64,000 nucleotides of DNA from Ferrimonas balearica. GTDB taxonomy: Bacteria > Pseudomonadota > Gammaproteobacteria > Enterobacterales > Shewanellaceae. A model generated the notes under the pieces. It did no database searches and was not told the origin of the DNA. It saw only the letters and a program-made list of their open reading frames with translations. Position numbers and translations under genes: made by a program. Positions 17,146 through 25,894 of this stretch are shown here, one piece after another. The number at the start of each line of letters is the position of its first letter. Within the stretch, counting starts at the first letter, position 1. The DNA is taken from contig NZ_JAHVHV010000006.1 of NCBI RefSeq assembly GCF_019802085.1, forward strand, positions 124,001 to 188,000. The letters run 5' to 3'.

Positions 17146-18464
17146 TGGTCGGTATCCTCCTCGGCGGCCAGGATGCCGACGGTGCGACGGGCCTTGGTCA
17201 GGTAGGTTTGGGCCACCCGCTGGATGTCCTCGGGGGTGACGGCCTGGTAGGCCTCTGGGGCACTGAACAGTTTGCGGTAATCCCCGAAGAACAGCTCGTA
17301 GGCCCCCAGGGTGTTGGACTTGCCGTTGATGGTTTCCAGGGTCTCGTAGAAGGCCATCAGCTTGCGGTTTTTCACCTTCTCCAACTCGGCGGCGCTGACC
17401 GGCTCGGCGGCCAGGCGGTTGACCTCGGCGATCATCGCTTGCTCCAGGGCCTCTGCCTCCACCCCACCGGCGGCGACAGCGTAGAGGTAGAGCAGGTTGG
17501 GATCGAAACTCTGGGGCAGGTAGCCGTCCACGGCGATGGCCAGCTGGCTGTCCACCAGGGCGCGGCTCAGGCGGCTGGAGTTGCCCTCAATCAACAGGGC
17601 CAGCAGCAGATCCAGGGCGTGGTGATCGGCGTCGGCGGTGGCCGGCACCTTGTAGGCCAGCATCAGGTTGGGGGTGGAGATCGACGGCTTCTGCACGTAG
17701 ACCCGGCGCTCCCCCTTCTGCTCCGGCTCCACGGTGCGGATCGCCGGCGGCGGCGTCTGGGCCGGGATGGGGGCGAAGTATTTCTGTGCCAGGGCCTCGA
17801 CCTGGTCGAAGGTCACGGCACCGGTGATCACCACCACGGCGTTGTTCGGCGCGTAGTAGGTCTTGTGGAAGGCGGTCAGGTCCTCCAGGGTCCAGGCGTG
17901 GATGTCGGACTGGTGACCGATCACCGGCCAGCTGTAGGGGTGGGCCCGAAACGCGGCCCCCTTGACCTCCTCCTGCAGCATCCGCCAGTTGGAGTTCTCC
18001 AAACCGGTGCGGCGCTCGGAGTCCACCACGCCGCGCTCGCTCTCCACCACCTCGGGATCGATGTTGAGGTGGGCAATGCGGTCCGCTTCCAGTTGGAAGA
18101 TCACCTCCATCGACTGGGCGGGGAACCAGTCGGTGTAGACCGTGAGGTTCTCGGTGGTGTAGGCGTTGTTGGCGCCCCCGGCCGCTTCCATGGTGCGGTC
18201 GAACATCTTGGGCCCGAAGTTTTTCGAGCCGTTGAACATCATGTGCTCGAAGAAGTGGGCCAGGCCGGTGATGCCGGGCGCCTCGTCTCGAGACCCCACT
18301 TTCCAGAACAGGTACATGTTGGCGTTGGGGATGGTGTCATCCTCCAGCACCAGGATGCGCATGCCGTTATCCAGCTGCAGCTGCTGGACGTCATCGGCGG
18401 TGGTCGCCTGGCTCAGCGGGGTCAGCGCCAAGCCCAGGGCCAGGGTCGCCAAACGGACTCCCAT
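17142..18464 (-). CDS. M16 zinc peptidase, catalytic subunit
   Basis: The 440-residue exported protease has a signal peptide (residues 1-20, cut near SQATT). The inverted zinc motif is HFFEH in GLAHFFEHMMFNG, with the distal glutamate in ESERGVVDSERR. It is the active partner of the following non-catalytic lipoprotein. Pairs of this type (M16B, pitrilysin superfamily) degrade small proteins and peptides in the envelope. AAGGAG lies before the start. In-frame neighbours show this is the first gene of a two- or three-gene operon. Confidence 0.92.
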   Translation of the reverse strand: MGVRLATLALGLALTPLSQATTADDVQQLQLDNGMRILVLEDDTIPNANMYLFWKVGSRDEAPGITGLAHFFEHMMFNGSKNFGPKMFDRTMEAAGGANNAYTTENLTVYTDWFPAQSMEVIFQLEADRIAHLNIDPEVVESERGVVDSERRTGLENSNWRMLQEEVKGAAFRAHPYSWPVIGHQSDIHAWTLEDLTAFHKTYYAPNNAVVVITGAVTFDQVEALAQKYFAPIPAQTPPPAIRTVEPEQKGERRVYVQKPSISTPNLMLAYKVPATADADHHALDLLLALLIEGNSSRLSRALVDSQLAIAVDGYLPQSFDPNLLYLYAVAAGGVEAEALEQAMIAEVNRLAAEPVSAAELEKVKNRKLMAFYETLETINGKSNTLGAYELFFGDYRKLFSAPEAYQAVTPEDIQRVAQTYLTKARRTVGILAAEEDTDQ

Positions 18465-18511
18465 GGCTCACTCCTTGTGATCTTTGGTGAGAAATTTGTT
18501 GGCCATAATGC

Positions 18512-18541
18512 CACCCCGGCGGGCCACCGCCAACCGGGGTG
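18512..18541. other. Inverted repeat upstream of the M16 operon
   Basis: CACCCCGG and CCGGGGTG are 14 bases apart, between the GNAT gene and the M16 operon. There is no T-run. It could be a weak terminator of the GNAT transcript or an operator. Confidence 0.35.
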
Positions 18542-18574
18542 TACGGGATTTGAACGATTGAAAGGCCTATAAGT

Positions 18575-19120
18575 TCAATCAGTTGAATTATGGCGACCGA
18601 GACGACTCAGGGGATGAGCCTGCCACTGGGCACGCTGTATGCGGTAACACACCCAGTGGTGCCCCTCTTCCACAAAGCGGGACTCCTCGCTCATGCCCAG
18701 CTTTTCCAGCACCCGGATGGAGCCGGGATTGGCCAGCCGGGCCCGGCCGATCACGCTCTCCAGTCCGTACTGTTCGAACCCCAGGCTCAGGGCCAGGGCC
18801 GACGCTTCGGTGGCCAGGCCCTGCCCCCACAGTGCGCGAGGCAGGCGGTAACCCAGATCCACCTCACCCTCGGCGCGGCGCAGGCCGCAGAAACCGGCGT
18901 AGTCCCCATCCCGGGTGTACATCGACCAGCGACCGACGCCGTTGAGGCGGTACTGGTCATAGGCCCGCAAAAAGGCGCGGGTTTCCGCCAGGCTGGCAAA
19001 GGGGCGATCGCCGGTGTGACGCAGCACCTCGGGATCGGCGTTCATCGCCATAAAACCCTCGGCGTCGCGCTCGCCGAAGGGGTAGAGGCGCAGTCTGGGG
19101 CCCTGGATCAGCGGGGTCAC
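18575..19120 (-). CDS. GNAT N-acetyltransferase, RimJ/RimL type
   Basis: The 181-residue acetyl-CoA-dependent acetyltransferase opens with GPRLRLYPFGERDAEGFMAMNADPEV, typical of the Acetyltransf_3 group. The acetyl-CoA loop is in YRLPRALWGQGLATEASALAL, and the NPGSIRVLEKLGM motif is present. The substrate cannot be read from the sequence. Its start overlaps the stop of the upstream Sel1-repeat gene by 4 bases, so the two are coupled. Confidence 0.88.
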   Translation of the reverse strand: MTPLIQGPRLRLYPFGERDAEGFMAMNADPEVLRHTGDRPFASLAETRAFLRAYDQYRLNGVGRWSMYTRDGDYAGFCGLRRAEGEVDLGYRLPRALWGQGLATEASALALSLGFEQYGLESVIGRARLANPGSIRVLEKLGMSEESRFVEEGHHWVCYRIQRAQWQAHPLSRLGRHNSTD

Positions 19121-20580
19121 GCGGTGGACTCCCGGGGGTAACCCTGGTCATCGAAGCGATCGCGCACCTGGGCCAGGACCGCCGCCTGCTCGCTCGGGGT
19201 CTGGGGATTGGCCAGGGCTTGGTCCAGCTGGGCCACCAGCTCGGGGGTCAGCTGCCAGATGGCGTCCGCCAGCTCACTGTCCGGCACCGCGTGCAGGAAG
19301 GCCCCGTGCAGCAGCGTCGCCGCCTCCACCAGATCCCGCTCCGGCACTTCCCCGTCGAAGTGAGCCAGGGCCAGCTCGAACATCGCCCGGGGCAACCGCC
19401 CGTACTGGATCGCTTCGCGGTAGAGGGCCACCGCGGTGCCCGGGTTGGCGTCCACGCCATCCCCGTCCAGGGTGCGCTGGGCCAGATCCGCCAGGGCATC
19501 CGGGTAGTGCTGCTCCGCCGAGCGTTGCAGCCAGGTCAGTCCCGCCTCGGGATCCGCCTCACCGCCCTCACCGGCGAACAGCATCACCGCCAGGTGGTAC
19601 TGGGCGTGGGGATAGCCCGCCAACGCCGCCCGCTCGGAGCAGCTGCGGGCCCGGGCCAGATCCGGCGCCCCCAGCAGCCCCTGGTAGTAGAGCACCCCCA
19701 GGTTGGCCATGGCTTCGGGCTGGTCCTGGTCCGCCGCCTCGGTCAGGTAGCGCTCCGCCTTGATGGGGTCCTGGCCGTAGCCCTGACTGCCCGCCAGGTG
19801 GAAGTAGCCCACCAGGGCCAGGGCGTCCGCCACCCCCTGCTCGGCCGCCGCCTCAATCAGGCGCACCGCCTGCTTGGGATCCCGCTCGCCGCCGTAGCCG
19901 TTGAGCAGGGCCACGCCGTGCTCGAACCGGGCCGCCGGGTGTTCCGGGGCGGCGCGGCGGAACCAGTCCGCGGCCTGCTCCAGCACCCGCCGGGAATCGC
20001 TCAAGTCCAGGGCCTGGCCGTCGTTGGCCTCGGCGAAGGAGCGGGCCCGCTCCTGGTGCATCAGCGCCCGGGCCTTGAGGGAGAGCCCCACCAGGTACTG
20101 GGCCTCGGGATCGTCCTCCATCACCGCCCGGTAACACAGCTCCCGGCCGGCCACCACGTCCACCGGCTCAAACTGCCACTCCAGAGTGGGCTCGCCGGGG
20201 TGGAGCAGGGGGTAGACCTCGGCGCAGAGCCGGGCGGTGTCCTTGACGCTCTTGGCGGCCAGCTGCACCAGCTGCTCCAGCGACAGGTGGTACTTCTCTG
20301 GGTGGGCCCCCTTGTTGCCGTCCCCCCGCAGCTTGTGCAGCTTGCGGGCCAGGCGCATGTCGATGGTGCGGCTGCGGGCCAGCTGCTCGATGCGGTCGTA
20401 GAGGTTCTTGCTTTGGAAGGTCAGCTCCGCCCGCTCCCCCAGCCAGCTGGTGAGGCGGTGGGCGATGGAGCGCAGGTGCACCAGGGCGAAGGTGGGCACA
20501 TCCAGGCAGTAGTTGCGGGCCAACTGGTAGTCGTCCACCAGACGACGGTCCAACCGCCGGACCAGCTCCAGATCGTTCAT
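19117..20580 (-). CDS. DUF4145-like and Sel1-repeat protein
   Basis: The 487-residue cytoplasmic protein has an N-terminal helical domain (1-130) resembling DUF4145, with the pattern RDGNKGAHP-like (LRGDGNKGAHPEKY). Sel1/TPR-like repeats follow, visible as AARFEHGVALLNGYGGERDPKQAVRLIEAAAEQG, AERYLTEAADQ, AMANLGVLYYQG and HAQYHLAVMLFAGEGGEADPEAG. The DUF4145 module otherwise occurs in restriction and defence proteins. I chose ATG 20580; a GTG at 20616 would add 12 residues. The role is unknown; it is probably a protein-interaction scaffold. Confidence 0.8.
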   Translation of the reverse strand: MNDLELVRRLDRRLVDDYQLARNYCLDVPTFALVHLRSIAHRLTSWLGERAELTFQSKNLYDRIEQLARSRTIDMRLARKLHKLRGDGNKGAHPEKYHLSLEQLVQLAAKSVKDTARLCAEVYPLLHPGEPTLEWQFEPVDVVAGRELCYRAVMEDDPEAQYLVGLSLKARALMHQERARSFAEANDGQALDLSDSRRVLEQAADWFRRAAPEHPAARFEHGVALLNGYGGERDPKQAVRLIEAAAEQGVADALALVGYFHLAGSQGYGQDPIKAERYLTEAADQDQPEAMANLGVLYYQGLLGAPDLARARSCSERAALAGYPHAQYHLAVMLFAGEGGEADPEAGLTWLQRSAEQHYPDALADLAQRTLDGDGVDANPGTAVALYREAIQYGRLPRAMFELALAHFDGEVPERDLVEAATLLHGAFLHAVPDSELADAIWQLTPELVAQLDQALANPQTPSEQAAVLAQVRDRFDDQGYPRESTA

Positions 20581-20670
20581 TTTCAGTCCGTTAAACCAAT
20601 GGATTCGAGTCTCCACCGATAGTAACAGCTTCCCCTTGGGCTGCCAGCCTTGTCAGGGCCCAGGGGCGGG

Positions 20671-21993
20671 TCAATCCTGAGGGGAAACCGCCTGGCGGCG
20701 CATCAGGCGCCGGGCCAGTGCCCGTTGGCGATGTCGGGTCAGGGGGTAGCGCCAGGCCAGCAGCAGCATGGGCACCAGCAACAGGCAGGGCCAGATCACG
20801 AAGCCCAGCTTGAGCCCCCACACCGCCGACTCGGTGATCGCCCCCTTGCCGGAGAACCCCAGCCAGGCGGCCAGCCCCAGGGCCAGGGCGCCGCCGATCC
20901 CCTGGTTGAACTTGGTCACCATCGCCTGGAAGGCGAACAGGATGGCGGCCCGATCCCGACGGTTGCGCCAGCGGTCGTAATCCACCAGATCCGCCAGCAT
21001 GGAGGGCATCGCCAACGAGGAGAGGCCGAGGAAGAAGCCGAACCCGGTCATCAGGCCGATCATCGGTCCCAGGGAATCGGGACCCGGGGCCAGGCTCAGC
21101 ACCGCCAGCAGACAGAGGATCATCCCCACCCCGGACAGGGCCCAGGCCCGGTGCTTGTCCACCCGCTTGAGCAGCTGCAGCCACAGGGGCATCCCCAGCG
21201 CCATCGCCAGGGTCATGGGCATGGCGATCTTCGCCACCGCATCGGCGTGGCCCAGGTAGAAACTGGCGTAGATGACGAACAGCGAGGAGACGGCGCCGGT
21301 GGCCAGGCCAAAGAGGATCTGGGTCAGCAGGAAGTAGCGCAGGGGAGGGAGCTGTGCCAGGGCCCGGGCCAGATCCGCCAGGCTAGGCCGGGCCGGCGCG
21401 GGGTGGCGGGGCTCCGGCACCGCCCACCACATCAGGGCCAGGGTCAGGGGCAGGGCGATGACGATGAACAGCGCCAGGGCCTGGAACACCTCGGGGGTAA
21501 AGCCGCTGCGGCCCAGCAAAATCATCGGGCTGGCCATAAACAGCAGGCCGCCGACAAAACCCAGCATCTGGCGCCACAGGACGATGCGGCTGCGCTCCTG
21601 GTAATCGCCGGAGAGCTCCGCCGCCAACGCGCTGTGGGGGATCTCCACCGCGGTCCAGCCTAGGGTCACCAGCAGGTACCAGAAGATGAGGTGGCCCCCC
21701 CCGGCGTCTCCGGCGGGCTGATAGAGGGGCCAGAGCCCCAGCAGCACCAGGGCCACCCCCAGGGCCATCCAGATCTTGCGCCGGCCGCTGCGGTCCGACA
21801 GCCAGCCCAGCAGGGGGTCCGTCAGGCCGTCAAACAGCCGGGCCACCAGGGTGGCCGTGGCCAGCCCGGCGGCGGTCACCGCCGTGTACTCCAGGTAGAA
21901 GGCGGGCAGCATCGCCGCGGTGGGCGACATCAGCATCGACAGCGGCAGGTTCAGCAGCCCAAACAGCAGCAGCTGACGGCGGGGAAGGCTCAC
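20671..21993 (-). CDS. MFS transporter, MelB-like (GPH) family
   Basis: The 440-residue transporter has about 12 membrane helices, with the loop 2-3 signature LFDGLTDPLLGWLSDRSGRRKIWM typical of the glycoside-pentoside-hexuronide (MelB-like) group. The substrate cannot be predicted. I chose the GTG giving MSLPRRQLLLFG because the longer frame to 22032 would begin inside the terminator of the upstream ferritin gene. It is downstream of ferritin on the same strand but separated by that hairpin. Confidence 0.82.
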   Translation of the reverse strand: MSLPRRQLLLFGLLNLPLSMLMSPTAAMLPAFYLEYTAVTAAGLATATLVARLFDGLTDPLLGWLSDRSGRRKIWMALGVALVLLGLWPLYQPAGDAGGGHLIFWYLLVTLGWTAVEIPHSALAAELSGDYQERSRIVLWRQMLGFVGGLLFMASPMILLGRSGFTPEVFQALALFIVIALPLTLALMWWAVPEPRHPAPARPSLADLARALAQLPPLRYFLLTQILFGLATGAVSSLFVIYASFYLGHADAVAKIAMPMTLAMALGMPLWLQLLKRVDKHRAWALSGVGMILCLLAVLSLAPGPDSLGPMIGLMTGFGFFLGLSSLAMPSMLADLVDYDRWRNRRDRAAILFAFQAMVTKFNQGIGGALALGLAAWLGFSGKGAITESAVWGLKLGFVIWPCLLLVPMLLLAWRYPLTRHRQRALARRLMRRQAVSPQD

Positions 21994-22004
21994 GTTCCGG
22001 GCCC

Positions 22005-22037
22005 GAAAAGCAGAGCGGATGGCCAAGGCCATCCGCT
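22005..22037 (-). terminator. Terminator after ferritin
   Basis: On the minus strand, AGCGGATGGCC and GGCCATCCGCT surround a two-base loop and are followed within a few bases by a short T-run. The arms overlap the possible early start of the MFS gene. Confidence 0.8.
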
Positions 22038-22042
22038 GAAGG

Positions 22043-22576
22043 TTATCCGGCGTCCGCGGTGTCGTGCATAACGCTGGCAGACTCTTCGGTGGCCAGCTGG
22101 GCCAGGTCCTTGTCCACCAGGTAGAGCCCCTGGCCGTCGTTGCCCACCAGCTCGATCTTGTCGAGGATGGACTTGAACAGCTTCTCCTCCTCGTGCTGCT
22201 CGGCCACGTACCACTGCAGGAAGTTGAAGGTGGAGTAGTCCTGGTTGGCGAAGGCGGTGTGGGCCAGCTCGTTGATCTTGCGGGTCACCAGCTGCTCGTG
22301 CTCGTAGGTCTTGGCGAACAGCTGATGCAGGCTTTCAAACTCGTGCTCCGGGGCCTCGATGGCGCCCAGCATGGGCAGGCCACCGGCTTCGCTGACGTAG
22401 GTGAACAGACGGCGCATGTGCTCCATCTCCTCGTCGGCGTGGGCGCGCATAAAGTGGGCGGCCCCCTCGAAGCCCTTGTCCTCGCACCAGGCGCTCATCT
22501 GCAGGTACAGGTTGGAGGAGAAAAACTCGAGATTGATCTGTTCGTTCAGCTTGTCGACCATGGCATCGGACAACAT
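22043..22576 (-). CDS. ftnA: Non-heme ferritin
   Basis: The 177-residue iron-storage protein oxidises Fe(II) and stores the mineral in a 24-subunit shell. Ferroxidase residues are visible: the glutamate in [24 protein letters not shown] with glutamate and histidine, and the E/Q cluster in VAEQHEEEK. There is no heme-binding methionine pattern of bacterioferritin, so it is the FtnA type. AGGAGTGACCC precedes the ATG. The C-terminal tail is slightly longer than in E. coli. Confidence 0.94.
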   Translation of the reverse strand: MLSDAMVDKLNEQINLEFFSSNLYLQMSAWCEDKGFEGAAHFMRAHADEEMEHMRRLFTYVSEAGGLPMLGAIEAPEHEFESLHQLFAKTYEHEQLVTRKINELAHTAFANQDYSTFNFLQWYVAEQHEEEKLFKSILDKIELVGNDGQGLYLVDKDLAQLATEESASVMHDTADAG

Positions 22577-22807
22577 GGGTCACTCCTATTCTCTGGCAAT
22601 GCGGTGAAGGCCGAAGCCCCGTTTGCATCACATGGTCGCAATAAAGCCTAGGGGTTTCAAAGGAAAAGTCGTGGACGATTCCACCATTCACGATGCGGAT
22701 CCCACCCCGGACACACATTCGGTAACATGTAATTACACTCCATTCACCTTCCATCCCGTCAAAACGCATATCTTTCATGCCACCTGCCGACTTCAATTCA
22801 CATCAAG

Positions 22808-25800
22808 ATGGATCTGACCCGCTCCAGTTTGAAAAACCCCGCGGCCACCCTGGTGGTGCTCCTGCTGATCCTGCTGTTCGGCGCCCTGGCGATGATGAAG
22901 CTGCCGATCCGGTTGCTGCCGGACATCCAGCAGCCCCAGATCACCGTGTTCAACAACTGGCGTGCCGCCGCGCCGGAGGAGATGGAAACCAACATCATCG
23001 AGCCCCAGGAGCAGGTGCTGCAGTTCATCCCCGGTCTGGTGGAACTGAGCAGCAACATCAGCCAGGGGTTTGGCTCGGTGACCCTGACCTTCGAGGTGGG
23101 CACCGACATGCAGGAGGCGATGATCGGGGTGATCAACGCCCTCAATCAGACCCCGCCGCGCCCGGCGGACGCCAACGAGCCCTTCATCAACGTCGGCGGC
23201 GGCAACGGCGCCCCCACCATGGCCTCGCTGCTGATCCGCACCGCCCCGGGCAACCCCAACACCGACTTCGGCGACTACCAGAAACTGATTGATGACCAGG
23301 TGGAGCCGCGGCTGCGCCGCATCCCCGGGGTGGCCGCCGTGCAGCTGCAGAGCCGTCGGCCCAAGGAGCTGCACGTGGTGTTTGACCCCTTCCGCGCCGC
23401 GGCGCTGGGGATCACCATCGACCAGATGCGCCAGACCCTGGCCCGGGCCTCGGACATCTCCGGCGGCACCGCCAAGGTGGGGCGGCGGGAGTACACGGTG
23501 CGCTTTACCGGCCAGTACACCCCGGACTCTCTGGGGTCGATGATCGTCACCTACAACAACGGCCGGCCGGTCACCCTGGACGAGGTGGCCGAGGTGTCGG
23601 TGGAGTACGCCGAGCAGCGCGGTTTCACCCGGCGCAATGGCTTCCCCGCCTACTACATCACCCTGGCCGGCAGCTTCGACGCCAACACCGTGGCGGTGCT
23701 GGATGAGGTCAACCTGGCCATCGAGGAGCTCAACCGCGAGGTGCTGGCCGAGGCGGGCCTCATCATGGATCTCAGCTTCGACGCCTCGGTGCACATCAAG
23801 CGGGCCATCGCCCTGGTGCAGGGCAACCTGGGGATCGGGGTGGCCCTGGCGCTGCTGATTTTGTTCGCCTTCCTGCGCAACCTGCGGGCCACCGCCATGA
23901 TCGGCCTGACCATCCCGGTGGCCATGCTGGTGACCTTCCTGGCCCTCGAAGCCCTGGGCCGCACCCTCAACGTGGTCTCCCTGGCGGGGATCGCCTTCTC
24001 CGTGGGCCTGGTGCTGGACGCCGCCATCATCGTCCAGGAGAACATCATCCGGCTGCGCCAGAACGGCCTGAGCCTGACCCAGGCGATCCGCCAGGGCTGT
24101 CGCCAGGTGCGCGGGGCGCTGTTCGCCTCCACCGCCACCACGGTGGCGATCTTCCTGCCGGTGCTCTTTATGCCCGGGGTGGAGGGGCAGCTGTTCTCGG
24201 ATCTCGCCCTGGCCCTGTCGGTGGCGGTGGTCAGCTCGCTGCTTACCGCCCTGACCCTGACCCCGGTGTTCAACCTGGTGTGGGTCAAGACGGCCCCCGA
24301 AGGGGCTCAATCCACCAGCCGCTGGCCGGCACGGCTGGACCGGCTCTGCAACGCCCTGCTGACCCGGCGTCGGGCCTGGCTCGCCACCCTGGGCCTGCTG
24401 GGGGCCTCGGTGGCGCTCACCCTGGCCCTGATGCCCCGTCCGGACTTCCTGCCCCAGGCCCGCTCCGATGGGATCTTCACCTTCTTCTCGCTGCCCGCCG
24501 GGGCCAACATCGACACCCTGGAGCGGGAGCTGGGGGGCACCATCATCCGCCGTCTGCGCCCCTATTACGATCAGGAGGCATCCCCGGCCATCGGCGGCTA
24601 CAACCTGTCGATGTTCGGCGCCTTCAACGTGCTGTTCGTCTACCCGGAGAACCCCGATGAGATCGAAGCGCTGATCGCCAAGCTGCGGGATGAGCTGCTG
24701 GTGGATCTGCCGGGCACCCAGGCCTTTGTCAGCCGCGGCTCGCTGCTGCAGTTCGGCTTCAATGGCGGTCGCGGCATCAACATCGATCTGCAGGGCCCGG
24801 ACATGGAGGCGCTGATGACGGTGGCCGCCCAGGCGATGCCGCAGATCCAGCAGGCCCTGCCCGGTGCCGTGGTCCGCCCCCAGCCCGGCCTCAGCCTGGC
24901 CCAGCCGGAGCTGCGGCTGGAGCCCAAGGAGTGGCGCCTGGCCCAGGCCGGCATCGACCGGGCCAGCATCGCCAACGGGATCCGCGCCCTCACCTCGGGG
25001 CTCTTTGTCGGCGAGTACTTCGACGGCAACGAGCGAATGGACGTGCTGCTCAAGGCCCCCCGCTGGCACAGCCCGGAGCAGTTGGCGGCAATGCCGGTCT
25101 ACACGCCGCTGTCGGGGATCCAGACCGTGGGCGAGCTGACCGAGGTGCGCCGCACCGTGGGCCCCACCCAGCTGCAACGGATCAACGGCGCCCGCACCGT
25201 CAGCCTGCTGATCTTCCCCCCGGAGGACATGGCGATGGATGAGGCGATGGAGCGCCTCAGCCAGGACGCCCTGCCGGGGATCCGCGCCCAGCTGCCGGAC
25301 AACGCCAGCCTCAAATTCCGCGGCAGCGCCGATCGCCTGGAGCAAGCCATCACCGAGATGGGCAGCAACTTCCTTATCGCCCTGGTGATCCTGTTCTTGC
25401 TGATGGCGGCCCTGTTCCGCTCGGTGCTGGACAGCCTGCTGGTGCTGGCGGCCATGCCCCTGGCCATCGCCGGCGGCGTCACCGGCCTGGCCCTGCTCAA
25501 CCTGTTCAGCTTCCAGGCCCTGGACCTGCTCACCATGATCGGTTTCATCATCCTCTTGGGGCTGGTGGTCAACAACGCCATCCTGCTGGTGGATTGCACC
25601 CGGGCCGGCCAGCGCGACGGACTGCCCCTGGCCGAGGCGGTGCGCCTGGCGGTGCAGACCCGGGCCCGGCCCATCTACATGAGCACCCTGACCTCCATCT
25701 TCGGCATGCTGCCCCTGGTGCTGGTGCCGGGCATTGGCACCGAGATCTACCGCGGCCTGGCGGCGGTGATCGTCGGCGGCATGACCTTCTCCGCCCTCTT

Positions 25801-25894
25801 TACCCTGATCCTGATCCCGGCGCTGCTCTGCATCGCCCCCGCCGGACGGCGTGCCCCCAACGCCCCGGCGCTGCAACAAGGAGTGCCTTCATGA
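22808..25894 (+). CDS. RND efflux transporter, inner-membrane pump
   Basis: The 1028-residue proton-driven pump has 12 membrane helices and two large periplasmic loops. The helix-4 stretch reads FSVGLVLDAAIIVQEN, keeping one of the two aspartates of AcrB (the second is alanine). Helix 10 has GFIILLGLVVNNAILLVD. Such single-aspartate pumps are common in the family. The adaptor gene follows, coupled by ATGA, which is the reverse of the usual adaptor-pump order. No outer-membrane channel gene is present, so a shared TolC-like channel is expected. The substrate is unknown. Confidence 0.93.
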   Translation: MDLTRSSLKNPAATLVVLLLILLFGALAMMKLPIRLLPDIQQPQITVFNNWRAAAPEEMETNIIEPQEQVLQFIPGLVELSSNISQGFGSVTLTFEVGTDMQEAMIGVINALNQTPPRPADANEPFINVGGGNGAPTMASLLIRTAPGNPNTDFGDYQKLIDDQVEPRLRRIPGVAAVQLQSRRPKELHVVFDPFRAAALGITIDQMRQTLARASDISGGTAKVGRREYTVRFTGQYTPDSLGSMIVTYNNGRPVTLDEVAEVSVEYAEQRGFTRRNGFPAYYITLAGSFDANTVAVLDEVNLAIEELNREVLAEAGLIMDLSFDASVHIKRAIALVQGNLGIGVALALLILFAFLRNLRATAMIGLTIPVAMLVTFLALEALGRTLNVVSLAGIAFSVGLVLDAAIIVQENIIRLRQNGLSLTQAIRQGCRQVRGALFASTATTVAIFLPVLFMPGVEGQLFSDLALALSVAVVSSLLTALTLTPVFNLVWVKTAPEGAQSTSRWPARLDRLCNALLTRRRAWLATLGLLGASVALTLALMPRPDFLPQARSDGIFTFFSLPAGANIDTLERELGGTIIRRLRPYYDQEASPAIGGYNLSMFGAFNVLFVYPENPDEIEALIAKLRDELLVDLPGTQAFVSRGSLLQFGFNGGRGINIDLQGPDMEALMTVAAQAMPQIQQALPGAVVRPQPGLSLAQPELRLEPKEWRLAQAGIDRASIANGIRALTSGLFVGEYFDGNERMDVLLKAPRWHSPEQLAAMPVYTPLSGIQTVGELTEVRRTVGPTQLQRINGARTVSLLIFPPEDMAMDEAMERLSQDALPGIRAQLPDNASLKFRGSADRLEQAITEMGSNFLIALVILFLLMAALFRSVLDSLLVLAAMPLAIAGGVTGLALLNLFSFQALDLLTMIGFIILLGLVVNNAILLVDCTRAGQRDGLPLAEAVRLAVQTRARPIYMSTLTSIFGMLPLVLVPGIGTEIYRGLAAVIVGGMTFSALFTLILIPALLCIAPAGRRAPNAPALQQGVPS

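Noticed and set aside
22793-25879. A 1028-codon open frame antisense to the RND pump
   Set aside because: It exactly mirrors the pump frame, has no family features and reflects high GC at third positions. Similar antisense frames lie opposite many genes here.
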